From Pseudomonadota bacterium (GTDB lineage: Bacteria; Myxococcota_A; UBA796; GCA-2862545): a DNA stretch of 49,713 bases. The stretch's first letter is position 1, and every line of letters starts with the position of its first letter. The translations under genes were made by a program, and so were the position numbers. Positions 11,146 to 19,386 of the stretch are shown one piece after another. The notes beneath the pieces are model-generated. The model saw nothing but the letters and a program-made list of their open reading frames with translations. It was not told where the DNA came from and made no database searches. Where the stretch lies: NCBI GenBank assembly GCA_947505245.1, contig CANNIZ010000031.1:1-49713 (forward strand). Direction: 5' to 3'.

Positions 11146-13099
11146 GGTCCCGGACGATTACACCGCGTGGGCACACGCCGTGTTCACCGGCGACTCGCTC
11201 GCGGCCAAGCTCGTGCCGCCTGTCGCGGGAGGTCCACCCCCCGCGGGTGTGCCGGACCTCCCAGGTCGACCCGTGGAGCTTGCGTTCGCCGCGCCTGGTG
11301 AGACCCGGCGGGCCGAGTTTCCCGGGGAGCGGGCCCTGCACGACGCCGAGGCGCGCGGGCGCGTGTTCCACTTCTTCGCGAACCACGAGCTGCTCGCGCT
11401 CGAGCTGATGGCGTGGGCGCTCGTGCGGTTCCCAGAGGCGCCGCCCGCGTTTCGGCGCGGTCTCGTGGGGATCATCGCGGACGAGCAACGCCACCTCGCC
11501 AGCTACGTCACCTGCATGAACGTGGTCGGCGTGCAGTTCGGCGACCTGCCGCTCAACCGCTACCTGTGGGACGCGTTGCAGGGGGCGTCGCCGATCGAGC
11601 TGGTCGCGGGCCTGTCGCTTACGTTCGAGCAGGCGAACCTGGACTACGCGTGCCAGTACGCCGAGGCGTTTCGCCGCGTCGGGGACGAGCCTTCGGCCGT
11701 CGTTTTGGACGGCGTGTTGGCCGACGAGATCCGCCACGTCGCCCATGGGCTCGCGTGGTTCGATCGTTGGCGCGATCCCGGAAAGAGTCGTTGGGAGTGC
11801 TGGAACGCGGCGCTACGCTCGCCGCTCACGCCCGCGCGGGCGAAGGGGCCGCGCTTTTTTCGGGATCCCCGCGTGGAGGCGGGCCTCGACGCCGCGACGA
11901 TCGAGGCGACCCGGCTGTTCGGTGCGTCGGTCGGGCGTCCGCCGCGCGTGTTTTCATTCAATCCCGAAGCCGAAGCCGAGGTGCTCGGCCAGCCACCCAC
12001 CGCGGTCGGGGCGGCGATCGCGCGCGACTTCGCGTCGCTGATGATCCTGAATGCGGCCCGTGGGGACGTGGTGCTCGTGCCGAAGGCGCCGACGTCGTCG
12101 TTCCTGGGCGAGCTCGCGCGCGCGGGCGTGACGATCCCCGAGATCGTGGAAGGAGGCGTCGAACGCGTCACCGGGCGGAAGATCGGCGGCCTCGCGCCGT
12201 GGGCCCACACGCCTGCCACCAACGGGTGGGATCCGCGCTGGCGGCCGTTGTACGAGAAGTCCTGGTCGGTGGAACGGCTGCGCGAACGCCCCGACCTTTG
12301 TGACCCCGCGGTGGTGGGCGTCGTGTGCCGATCGTGGGAGGAGGTGGTCGCTGCGGCCACCGAAGACCACGTGTGCAAGGCCCCGCTCGGCACCGCCGGG
12401 CGGGCGATGACGCGCTGGCGAGGGCCGGCGTCGGAGGCCTGGGTTCGACGGGTGCTCGACGCGCAGGGCGCGGTCGTGGTGGAGCCGTGGCTCGATCGCC
12501 GCCTCGACCTCTCGCTCCAGTTCGATGTCCACGCCGACGGCGTCCGGTGCGAGCCGTGGGGGCGTTTTCTCACCGACGCGCGAGGCCACTACGAGGGGGC
12601 GGTGCTCGGTCAGCGGCTCGCGGAGGCGCCGCAGGAGGTGCGCCGTCTGCTCGCCGAGCATGGCGATCGGCTCGATGCGATCGCGCGACACCTCGGCGAG
12701 GCGATGGCGAACGTCGGGTACGTCGGACCGGCGGGCATCGACGCGCTCGTGTACCAGACCCCCGACGGTCCGCGCCTGAAGCCGCTCGTCGAGCTGAACC
12801 CGCGCGTGACGATGGGCCGCTTTGCGCTCGCGTTGGATCGCCGCGTACGCCGCGGGAAGGTGGGCCTGTGGGTGCAGCGGTCGAACGATCAGCTCCGAAA
12901 GCTCGGCTTCGCGGGCATTCCTGCGTGGGCCGCGGCGATCCGGTCGCGCGCGCCGCTGGTCGTGGCGGGCGAGCCCGCGCAGGTCACCTCCGGCGCGTTG
13001 TTCACCAGCGACCCCGACGTCGCCGAGCGGTGGGTGACGGTGCTCGTCGTCGCAGACTCGCTCGCGGCGTGTAGGTCTGCGCTCAACTCGCCTGTCTGA
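11126..13099 (+). CDS. Ferritin-like (DUF455-type) domain fused to an ATP-grasp ligase domain
   Basis: 657 residues from ATG 11126, which overlaps the previous gene by 20 bp; the first residues MPTTKSKVPDDYTAW fit a cytoplasmic protein. Residues about 75-225 form a ferritin-like four-helix bundle with candidate diiron ligands in NHELLALELMA, DEQRHLASY, FEQANLDYA and DEIRHVAHG. This pattern resembles DUF455. After a linker, residues about 290-650 look like an ATP-grasp enzyme, with HVCKAPLGTAGRAMTRW as a candidate nucleotide-binding strand and loop, VVVEPWLDR, GYVGPAGIDALVY and the metal-binding VELNPRVTMG. ATP-grasp enzymes usually join an acid to an amine or thiol using ATP. One polypeptide carrying a possible oxidase and a ligase suggests a modification or small-molecule pathway; the substrate is unknown. 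The domain calls are from motif reading. Confidence 0.85.
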   Translation: MPTTKSKVPDDYTAWAHAVFTGDSLAAKLVPPVAGGPPPAGVPDLPGRPVELAFAAPGETRRAEFPGERALHDAEARGRVFHFFANHELLALELMAWALVRFPEAPPAFRRGLVGIIADEQRHLASYVTCMNVVGVQFGDLPLNRYLWDALQGASPIELVAGLSLTFEQANLDYACQYAEAFRRVGDEPSAVVLDGVLADEIRHVAHGLAWFDRWRDPGKSRWECWNAALRSPLTPARAKGPRFFRDPRVEAGLDAATIEATRLFGASVGRPPRVFSFNPEAEAEVLGQPPTAVGAAIARDFASLMILNAARGDVVLVPKAPTSSFLGELARAGVTIPEIVEGGVERVTGRKIGGLAPWAHTPATNGWDPRWRPLYEKSWSVERLRERPDLCDPAVVGVVCRSWEEVVAAATEDHVCKAPLGTAGRAMTRWRGPASEAWVRRVLDAQGAVVVEPWLDRRLDLSLQFDVHADGVRCEPWGRFLTDARGHYEGAVLGQRLAEAPQEVRRLLAEHGDRLDAIARHLGEAMANVGYVGPAGIDALVYQTPDGPRLKPLVELNPRVTMGRFALALDRRVRRGKVGLWVQRSNDQLRKLGFAGIPAWAAAIRSRAPLVVAGEPAQVTSGALFTSDPDVAERWVTVLVVADSLAACRSALNSPV

Positions 13100-13102
13100 C
13101 GC

Positions 13103-13669
13103 TCACTTCTCGGCGCGGGCCCGCATGCCCTCGAGGACTTCGACGAGCGAGCTGTTCGCGAGCATGTTCTTGATCCAGCCGGGCACGTAGACGCCGCTGT
13201 CGGTGATGCTGCGGTAGAACAACCGCGCGCCGCCGGACCCGCTCGGCAGCACGGCGTAGGTCCCCTTCACATCCTCGATGTCGTTCGTCTGCGACTTGTC
13301 CATGTAGTAGTTCGCGGTCAGCCCGGCGCGGTCGATCTCATACAGGGTTGTGAACGAGATCGCCTTCCCGACGACGGAGAGCTCCCACCGCGCTCCGATG
13401 AGGTTCGGCTCGTTCAGGTAGCGAGCGACCCCGCGCAGGCCGCCGACCTCGCCGACGCGCGCCTCGAGGTCGAGGATCGCGTCGAACACGCGCGAGGGGG
13501 CTGCGTTCACGTCGACGACGCCGATCGTGTACATGCCGGCGTCCGTTGGATCCTGGCGGATCACGACCTCCCGGTCGGCGAGGCGCGCGAGGTCGTCCGC
13601 GGAGAGATCGACGGTTGGGGTGGCCGCGAGTGCGGGCGCGACGAACAAGGCGACGATCGCAGCGATCAC
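13103..13669 (-). CDS. Secreted SRPBCC (START-like) domain protein
   Basis: 188 residues from GTG 13667-13669, with GGAG upstream. Residues 1-16 (MIAAIVALFVAPALAA) form a signal peptide. The rest resembles the SRPBCC/polyketide-cyclase fold: VVDVNAAPSRVFDAILDLEAR (about 50-70) matches the first helix-grip segment, followed by strands (ARWELSVVGKAISFTTLYEI, ANYYMDKSQTNDIEDVKGTYAVL) and a long C-terminal helix. Such domains bind hydrophobic ligands. Periplasmic members are less common than cytoplasmic ones. It diverges from the MFS gene over 46 bp and ends 3 bp from the stop of the ferritin-like/ATP-grasp gene. Confidence 0.8.
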   Translation of the reverse strand: MIAAIVALFVAPALAATPTVDLSADDLARLADREVVIRQDPTDAGMYTIGVVDVNAAPSRVFDAILDLEARVGEVGGLRGVARYLNEPNLIGARWELSVVGKAISFTTLYEIDRAGLTANYYMDKSQTNDIEDVKGTYAVLPSGSGGARLFYRSITDSGVYVPGWIKNMLANSSLVEVLEGMRARAEK

Positions 13670-13715
13670 GGGCAGCTCCGGGCCGACAGGCGGTCAGGCA
13701 GATAACCTACCTGGC

Positions 13716-14954
13716 TTGTCCGACCCCCTGCAACACCCTGGATTCCGTCGGTTCCTCGGCGCGTACGTGCTCGGTACGCTCGCGGTGCAGATGCAGGTCG
13801 TCGCCATCGGCTGGCAGGTCTACGAGCTCACGAACCGGCCGCTGGATCTTGGCTGGGTGGGCCTCGCTCAGTTCTTGCCCATGGCCCTGCTCGCGATCCC
13901 CGCCGGGCAGGTGGCCGATCGGTACGATCGCGGGCGGGTGTTCACCGGTGCGCTCGCCGGCAGCATCGCCGTCTCGGCCCTGCTCGCCGCGGGGGCCGCG
14001 GCCCACCTCGGGGTGGTGCCGATCCTCGCGGCGGCCGCGCTCGCAGGCTCGGCGCGGGCGTTCCAGATGCCGTCGGCCCGCCCGATGGTGGCGTCCCTCC
14101 TGCCTGGGGAGTCGCTGCCCAGGGCCGTCGCGTGGAGCGGCTCTGCATGGCAGTTCGCCGCGGTCGCGGGGCCCGCGCTCGGGGGGCTGATGTACGACCG
14201 CATCGGACCCACCGGGGTGTATGTGGTGGCGGGCTTTTTCGGCGTTTGTGCGACGTTGCTCGCCGCCACGATCCGCGTGCCGAAGGCGCCTCCGCGGGGC
14301 GCCGCCCAGTGGTCGGATCTGCTCGAAGGCGTGCGGTTTGTCGCGCGGTCGCCGATCCTGCTCGGCGCCATGGCGCTGGACCTTTGCGCGGTGTTGCTCG
14401 GCGGCGCCACGGCGCTGTTGCCCGTGTTCGCGCGCGACGTCCTGCACGCCGGTCCGATCGGGCTCGGCGCGCTGCGCGCTTCTCCGGCGCTCGGCGCGGT
14501 CCTCGTCGCCCTCGCGCTCGCTCGCTGGCCGATCGAACGCCACGCGGGGCGCGTGATGTTGCTCGCGGTCGCGGTGTTCGGCGTCGCGACGATCACGTTC
14601 GGCACGTCCGCGTCGGTGTTCGCGGCGGTGGTCAGCCTCATCGTCGCGGGAGGTGCAGACATGGTGAGCGTCGTGATCCGCGGCACGCTCCTGCAGGTCC
14701 ACACGCCCGAGGCCATGCGGGGACGGGTCACGGCGGTCAACCTCGTGTTCGTCGGCGCTTCGAACGAGCTCGGTGAGTGGGAGAGCGGAACCCTCGCGTA
14801 CCTCGTCGGGCCGGTGTGGGCGGTCGCGCTCGGCGGGATCGGCACCCTCGGGGTCGTCGCGTTGTGGTGGGGCGTGTTTCCGACGCTCCGCCGCGTGGAT
14901 CGGATGGACGAACGGGCGCCGGTGCCGGATACTGCCAACGACGGAGGCACCTGA
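13716..14954 (+). CDS. MFS transporter (EntS/MFS_3-like exporter)
   Basis: 412 residues from TTG 13716; no ATG or GTG is present in frame near the N-terminus. About 12 hydrophobic segments are visible, beginning FLGAYVLGTLAVQMQVVAIG. The MFS loop motif appears as GQVADRYDRGRVF between helices 2 and 3, and MRGRVTAVN at the corresponding place in the second half. The overall pattern, including GWQVYELTNRPLDLGWVGL, is that of the enterobactin-exporter-like MFS_3 group. Substrate unknown. A TAACCT hexamer at 13703-13708 lies only 7 bases before the start, so the mRNA may be leaderless. It is followed after one base by the cyclic-nucleotide-binding gene. Confidence 0.9.
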   Translation: MSDPLQHPGFRRFLGAYVLGTLAVQMQVVAIGWQVYELTNRPLDLGWVGLAQFLPMALLAIPAGQVADRYDRGRVFTGALAGSIAVSALLAAGAAAHLGVVPILAAAALAGSARAFQMPSARPMVASLLPGESLPRAVAWSGSAWQFAAVAGPALGGLMYDRIGPTGVYVVAGFFGVCATLLAATIRVPKAPPRGAAQWSDLLEGVRFVARSPILLGAMALDLCAVLLGGATALLPVFARDVLHAGPIGLGALRASPALGAVLVALALARWPIERHAGRVMLLAVAVFGVATITFGTSASVFAAVVSLIVAGGADMVSVVIRGTLLQVHTPEAMRGRVTAVNLVFVGASNELGEWESGTLAYLVGPVWAVALGGIGTLGVVALWWGVFPTLRRVDRMDERAPVPDTANDGGT

Positions 14955-14955
14955 G

Positions 14956-15513
14956 ATGACGCCCGACCACACCACGCCCGGCGGGGACGAAGACGCGCTC
15001 GTAGACGTGCTGTCGGGGACGCCGCTGTGTCGCGATCTCGCGCGGGACGAGGTGTACCGCATCGCGCAGGAGGGCCGCGTCGAGCGCTGGCCCGCTGGCG
15101 CGACCGTGATGGAGGAGGGGAGCGTAGGACCACGGCTGGTGATCCTCCTCGAGGGTCGCGTCGCGATCTTGAAGGGCGACGGGCAGGGCGGGCAGCATCT
15201 GCTGGTCGAGCTCGGCCCCGGGAGCGTGCTCGGCGAGGTCAGCCTGCTGCTCGAGTCCCCGCGGACGGCGACGGCGCGCGCGTTGGAGCCGCTGCGGGTG
15301 TTCGCGATGGAACGCGCGGGTTTTCAGGCAATGATCGCTGAAGGTGACCCCGCCGCGCTCAAGATGGGCTTCGCGCTCGCTCGCGCGCTGGCGGGTCGGC
15401 TGCTGTCGGTCAATGATCGCGTCGTCGAGCTGTTGTCCGAGGTGTCCGACCAGCGCCGCCGCGTGGAATTCCTGCGTGCGAACGGCGAAATCGAGCGTCG
15501 ATGGGACTTTTGA
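14956..15513 (+). CDS. Cyclic-nucleotide-binding (Crp-like sensor) domain protein without a DNA-binding domain
   Basis: 185 residues from ATG 14956, with GGAGG about 8 bases upstream. Residues about 17-135 form a cNMP-binding barrel: LSGTPLCRDLARDEVYRIAQ, WPAGATVMEEGSVGPRLVI, LEGRVAILKG and LGPGSVLGEVSLLLESPRTATARA, where GEVSLL and PRTATA are the phosphate-binding cassette. The cassette Arg is present. The C-terminal 50 residues are a helix (ARALAGRLLSVNDRVVELL) with no helix-turn-helix, so it is not a Crp-type transcription factor. It may regulate a partner by contact; the neighbours are an MFS exporter and a cytochrome. Its end overlaps the cytochrome gene by 13 bp. Confidence 0.9.
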   Translation: MTPDHTTPGGDEDALVDVLSGTPLCRDLARDEVYRIAQEGRVERWPAGATVMEEGSVGPRLVILLEGRVAILKGDGQGGQHLLVELGPGSVLGEVSLLLESPRTATARALEPLRVFAMERAGFQAMIAEGDPAALKMGFALARALAGRLLSVNDRVVELLSEVSDQRRRVEFLRANGEIERRWDF

Positions 15514-15938
15514 AACGGGCGCTGATCACGTGCCTGGCGATCGCCAGCGGGTGTGGCGCCGCTGAGCCGCCGTGTGAGCCGGCTGCGAGCGCGGTCTGCT
15601 TCTGCGACGGGGGTTATCCGGGCAACCAGGCCTGTACCGCGGACGGCGACTGGACCGACTGCTATTGCCCGTTCACCGGCACGAACGACACGGACGTCGA
15701 TACCGAGCCGCTCGCGGGCGAGCCGAACTACCTCTCCTACTGCTCGCCCTGTCACGGCGTTCAGGGGCTCGGCACCGGCGATGGTCCGGCGTTGCAGGGG
15801 CCGGTGGCGGCGCTCACCGACGAGCAGATCGCCACCACCATCCGCGACGGGCGAGGTCGGATGCCGGCGTTCCGGTCGTTCGGAGACCAGCAGGTCGCGG
15901 ACCTTGTCGCGTACCTGCGGGTGAAGTTCGGTCAGTGA
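15501..15938 (+). CDS. Lipoprotein c-type cytochrome with a Cys-rich N-terminal module
   Basis: 145 residues. The signal peptide ends in a lipobox IASGC, so Cys18 would carry lipid and the protein would sit in the periplasmic face of a membrane. Residues 25-56 contain six Cys in a spaced pattern ending WTDCYC, likely disulfide-bonded; similar small modules occur in myxobacterial lipoproteins. Residues 72-145 form a mono-heme cytochrome c domain with CSPCH (81-85) and a probable distal Met in RGRMPAF (Met121). It would carry single electrons. The reading frame starts within the end of the cyclic-nucleotide-binding gene. The stop overlaps the convergent methyltransferase stop by 7 bp. Confidence 0.92.
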   Translation: MGLLKRALITCLAIASGCGAAEPPCEPAASAVCFCDGGYPGNQACTADGDWTDCYCPFTGTNDTDVDTEPLAGEPNYLSYCSPCHGVQGLGTGDGPALQGPVAALTDEQIATTIRDGRGRMPAFRSFGDQQVADLVAYLRVKFGQ

Positions 15939-17461
15939 GTCGCCGCGACGTGCGCGGCCGGACGCCCGAGGTGGACGTCGATCATCAAGCGTCGATCGGC
16001 CTCTGAGACGCCGTAGGCCCGAGCGACCGCCTGATCGACACGCTCGACGACGGCGGCGTCCGGGGCGGCTTCCCCGTCATGCAGGCTGCGAACGTCGTCC
16101 GCGACAGCATCAATGGCCGACAGGTCCGCGGGCACCGGCACCTGATGCAGGAACGCTGGCAGGTAGTGGTACGTGTCGCCGCCGACGAGGACGCCCTGGA
16201 ACAGCGTGTTGTACAGGGCTGCGAACACCGTGCTCCCGAGGACCGCGCACAGCGCTTCGAGCGACCAACGCGCGTCCGTGGGCCAGCCGATCGGGTAGGT
16301 GTCCTTGGTGACGAAGCGCCCTTCGCGATCGATCGCTACGATCGGCCGGGTGGCGTGCTGCGCGAGCACCAGCTTCGGTCGGGCGAACACACCCTCGCGA
16401 TCGGGGAGCGGGCTCTTTTGCGCGCGCGCGCCCTCCCACGCGTCGCCGCGGATCCACGATCCCGCCCAGCGGAACCGGTACGGCTCGATCTCGAGCTGGT
16501 GCGTGAACGAGGCCCCGCCGAGGTACGGGTACGCCTCGCCGTCCGGGCGAACGGCGGTGATGAACTGCTCCCGCAGGCCCTTCTTGTGGAAGGAACACGC
16601 CGCGACGAAGTGTGCGGCGGAGCCCAGGCGAGGCAGCGCGAACAGCGGCGCGAGCGCGCTCCACGACGGGAACGGCACGAACAACGGTTGCTCGCCCCCG
16701 ATCATGCGGAGCCCGGCCACGTCGACGTGGTCGGCGACCGCTTCGCAGGCGGGCTCGAGGTAGCGCGACGCGACGAGCGGCCCGTCCGCGCGCGCGACGT
16801 GGACGATGCACGGGTACACGCTGGTGCCGGGGAAGGGACGCGGCAGGCAGCGGGTGAGGTCGATGAGGCCGCGCAGGTGCCAGGGGGGGGCGAGCCACGC
16901 CCGCCTCAAGTCGGTCGCATAGCGGGCCTGTAGCACCTTGCCAGGCAGGATCGCCGCGACCGAGCCCTGCTCCAGGACGAGCCCCATCGCCCGCCAAAGG
17001 AACAACACGTACAGATCAAACGCTCCGCGCGCGTCCGGGAACCACGCGCGAACGCGGTCGCGAAGGCCGGGCTCGTCGCCCATGCGCTTCGCCTCGACGA
17101 ACGGCGGGTTCATGATCACCGCGGCGAAGCGGCGCTCGTCGCACGGGAGCCCGTCCGGCGACGTGGGCGCGAGGGCGTCGCCGACGTGGATTGTGGGATC
17201 GCCACCGCCGAGCGCGTCCAGCGCGGCGCGGCAGGCGCGGGCGGCTACGGGATCGCGGTCCCAGCCTTCCACCGCCTTGACGGCCCTGGCGGGCGACCAG
17301 CCGCTCGCGATGCGCGCCTTGCACAGCGCCACGAGCAGGCTGCCGTCGCCGCAAGCAGGGTCGAGGACGCGGCCATCGACGTCGCTCAGGCAGGTGGTGA
17401 GACGCTCCGCGAGCCAGGGTGGGGTGAACACCTGGCCCAGCGTCTTCGGGCGTGAGGTCAA
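15932..17461 (-). CDS. N6-adenine DNA methyltransferase (TaqI-like, orphan)
   Basis: 509 residues from TTG 17459-17461, which overlaps the upstream GAF gene's stop by 4 bases. The N-terminus TLGQVFTPPWLAERL is the usual entry of TaqI/Eco57I-type N6-adenine methylases. The SAM-binding motif is DPACGDGSLL (34-43) and the catalytic motif is NPPF (118-121). The C-terminal about 250 residues would be the target-recognition region. The enzyme methylates adenine in DNA using SAM. No endonuclease gene lies nearby and the protein lacks an obvious nuclease domain, so it is probably an orphan methylase; 509 residues is longer than M.TaqI. Residues such as GVFARPKLVLAQHATRPIVAI are typical of the C-terminal domain of this group. 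Confidence 0.9.
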   Translation of the reverse strand: MTSRPKTLGQVFTPPWLAERLTTCLSDVDGRVLDPACGDGSLLVALCKARIASGWSPARAVKAVEGWDRDPVAARACRAALDALGGGDPTIHVGDALAPTSPDGLPCDERRFAAVIMNPPFVEAKRMGDEPGLRDRVRAWFPDARGAFDLYVLFLWRAMGLVLEQGSVAAILPGKVLQARYATDLRRAWLAPPWHLRGLIDLTRCLPRPFPGTSVYPCIVHVARADGPLVASRYLEPACEAVADHVDVAGLRMIGGEQPLFVPFPSWSALAPLFALPRLGSAAHFVAACSFHKKGLREQFITAVRPDGEAYPYLGGASFTHQLEIEPYRFRWAGSWIRGDAWEGARAQKSPLPDREGVFARPKLVLAQHATRPIVAIDREGRFVTKDTYPIGWPTDARWSLEALCAVLGSTVFAALYNTLFQGVLVGGDTYHYLPAFLHQVPVPADLSAIDAVADDVRSLHDGEAAPDAAVVERVDQAVARAYGVSEADRRLMIDVHLGRPAAHVAATH

Positions 17462-18432
17462 CGCGAGACGGCGAGCAACCCCGCCAACTGGCGGGACACG
17501 GTCTCCATGACCTCGACGTGCCACGGCTCGAACCGCTTCGTCGGGTTCACGAGCTCGAGCACGCCGTACACCTGGCCCTGCTGGCGGATGGGGACGCACA
17601 ACAGGCCCTTGGTCTTGAAGCCGGTCTTCTGGTCGAACGTGGCGTTGTGCCGCGTATCGGCGGACGCGTCGGATACCTGGATGGTGATGCCGAGGTCGAA
17701 CGACGCGCCGACCACGCCCTGGCCCATGTACATCTTCTGGCCGATCAGCTTGGCGGCGGCGGGCCCCGTACAAGCGACGAACGAGAGGTTTCCGTCCTCG
17801 CGGGTGCCGCGCAGCACGCTGCCGGCTTCACACGGGATGAGCTTGTTCACCATGTCGAGCGCGAGGCGGCACGCTGCGTTGCCGTTCGCGGCCTGGTAGA
17901 TGTCGGTCGACAGGTCGAACAGCGTCTCTGCGAGGTCCTCGGGCGCGGGCTCGGGCGGCTCTTCCGGCGGCGCGAGGCTCGTCGCCATCGACGGCGCCCA
18001 CATCCGCGTCACGGCCCCGAGGTGCGGTCGCACCGGCTCGGGCGGCTTCATCGGCTCGGGCGCGCGCTTTGGAGCGGGCTTCGGAAGCTTCCGTGGCGGC
18101 TCTTCCTCGGCGATCACGGATTCTGGCGGGGCGTTTGAGGCCACCACCGGCTGGGTGACGGGCTTTGTGGAGGGCTTCCACGTTGGCGCCCCTGGTGACG
18201 GGCGCGCGACCCGCTCCATCGCGGGGGCCTCGGTCGCGAGCCGGGTGACCATCCAGGAGGCGCCCGTCATCGGATCGAACACCTGAACGCGTCCGTCGGG
18301 CTGGTTCACACACATCCAGCCGCTCACTTCGATGCCAAGGATTGGCGTGGCCTGCGCCATCGCCATCATCCAATCGACTGCCTCGACATCGGCCTGCTTG
18401 CCACCTTCGGTAGCCTCTACCAGGAACTTCAT
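17458..18432 (-). CDS. GAF-domain protein, second of a tandem pair
   Basis: 324 residues from ATG 18430-18432, with GGAG upstream. It has three parts: an N-terminal domain of about 75 residues carrying ADVEAVDWMMAMAQATPILG; a Pro/Ala/Glu-rich linker (about 80-160); and a C-terminal GAF domain (about 165-324) with SVLRGTREDGNLSFVACTGPA, GQGVVGASFDLG and LLCVPIRQQGQVYGVLELVN. GAF domains bind small ligands or cyclic nucleotides; no catalytic output domain is attached. It is clearly paralogous to the upstream gene across the whole length, including the N-terminal domain. The stop overlaps the methyltransferase start. No membrane segment is seen, so it is probably cytoplasmic. Confidence 0.9.
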   Translation of the reverse strand: MKFLVEATEGGKQADVEAVDWMMAMAQATPILGIEVSGWMCVNQPDGRVQVFDPMTGASWMVTRLATEAPAMERVARPSPGAPTWKPSTKPVTQPVVASNAPPESVIAEEEPPRKLPKPAPKRAPEPMKPPEPVRPHLGAVTRMWAPSMATSLAPPEEPPEPAPEDLAETLFDLSTDIYQAANGNAACRLALDMVNKLIPCEAGSVLRGTREDGNLSFVACTGPAAAKLIGQKMYMGQGVVGASFDLGITIQVSDASADTRHNATFDQKTGFKTKGLLCVPIRQQGQVYGVLELVNPTKRFEPWHVEVMETVSRQLAGLLAVSR

Positions 18433-18444
18433 GACGGGCTCCGC

Positions 18445-19362
18445 CTAGAACGACGTGATGTCAGTGGACGATGAGAGGCGCTCGGCGAGCACCTGGGCCA
18501 CCTGCGCGGCCACCTCGATGTCTTCGGTGATGAACGGGTTCTCCGGGTTCAAGATCTGGATCACGCCGTAGATGTCGTCGCCCCGGAGGATGGGGACGCA
18601 CATCGCGCCGCGGGTCACGAACCCGGTCTCTTCGTCGAGGTTTACGTGGTGACGCGTGTCATCGCCGATGTTGTTCATCTGGATCGCGACGCGCGCGTCG
18701 AAGCACAGGCCGACGTACCCTTCGCCAAACGGCACGATGCGGCCCTGGATCTTGTCTGCCACCGGCCCTGTTGCGGCGACGATCGTGAGGTGGAAGTCCG
18801 CCGGGGAGCCGCGCGCCACCGACGAAGCCTCCGAGGGCATGAGGTCCTGCAACAGCTCGAGCGTCCGGGTCGCGGCGTCTTCGGGCGTCGCGTCGGAGAT
18901 CTCCATGGACAGGTCGAACAGGCGCTCCGCGATGCTCTCCGTCTCCATCGTCTTGCGTCGAACAATGCTGCCGGGCGGCGGCGGGGGCGGCGCGAGCGTA
19001 GACATGAGCGGCATCGTAAGCATCGGAGGCGGAAGATCTGGCATCGCCTCCTCTTCGGCCGGGGGGCTCGGAGCCTCGTCTTCGGGCGGCAGGGAGGCGC
19101 TCTCGACCTCGCCGCGCGCGACGACCATCTTCACGACGATCTTCGGCTTTACGAAGAAGCGGGACCCCGACTGGCGCTCTTCGACCGACACGGCGCCGTT
19201 GGTGCCGGGGTTGAACGTCCACCGATACGCTTGGGTGAAGTCCACGCCGAGCTTGGGCAGGGCCATCCCGAGCGCGATCATCCAATTCTCGGCTTCGACC
19301 TCGGTTGCCCCGAGTGACGAGGCGACGGTGTACTCGGGCAAGGAGTCCTCCAAGGCGGGCAT
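18445..19362 (-). CDS. GAF-domain protein, first of a tandem pair
   Basis: 305 residues. The architecture matches its downstream neighbour: an N-terminal domain with ATEVEAENWMIALGMALPKLG, a Pro-rich acidic linker including a run of seven Pro, and a GAF domain (about 150-300) with EASSVARGSPADFHLTIVAATGP, GEGYVGLCFDARVAIQMN and MCVPILRGDDIYGVIQILNP. The shared (V)EAENWM-type N-terminal domain was not recognised as a named family. The linkers are poorly conserved between the two, which suggests an old duplication. Lies 12 bp upstream of the second copy and 24 bp downstream of the Lon-type gene. Confidence 0.9.
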   Translation of the reverse strand: MPALEDSLPEYTVASSLGATEVEAENWMIALGMALPKLGVDFTQAYRWTFNPGTNGAVSVEERQSGSRFFVKPKIVVKMVVARGEVESASLPPEDEAPSPPAEEEAMPDLPPPMLTMPLMSTLAPPPPPPGSIVRRKTMETESIAERLFDLSMEISDATPEDAATRTLELLQDLMPSEASSVARGSPADFHLTIVAATGPVADKIQGRIVPFGEGYVGLCFDARVAIQMNNIGDDTRHHVNLDEETGFVTRGAMCVPILRGDDIYGVIQILNPENPFITEDIEVAAQVAQVLAERLSSSTDITSF

Positions 19363-19386
19363 ACTACTCGAACTTCGTGCCCGCGA

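Noticed and set aside
15932..17461. Complete restriction-modification system
   Set aside because: Only a methyltransferase is present; the neighbours are GAF proteins and a cytochrome, and no nuclease motif was found in or beside it.
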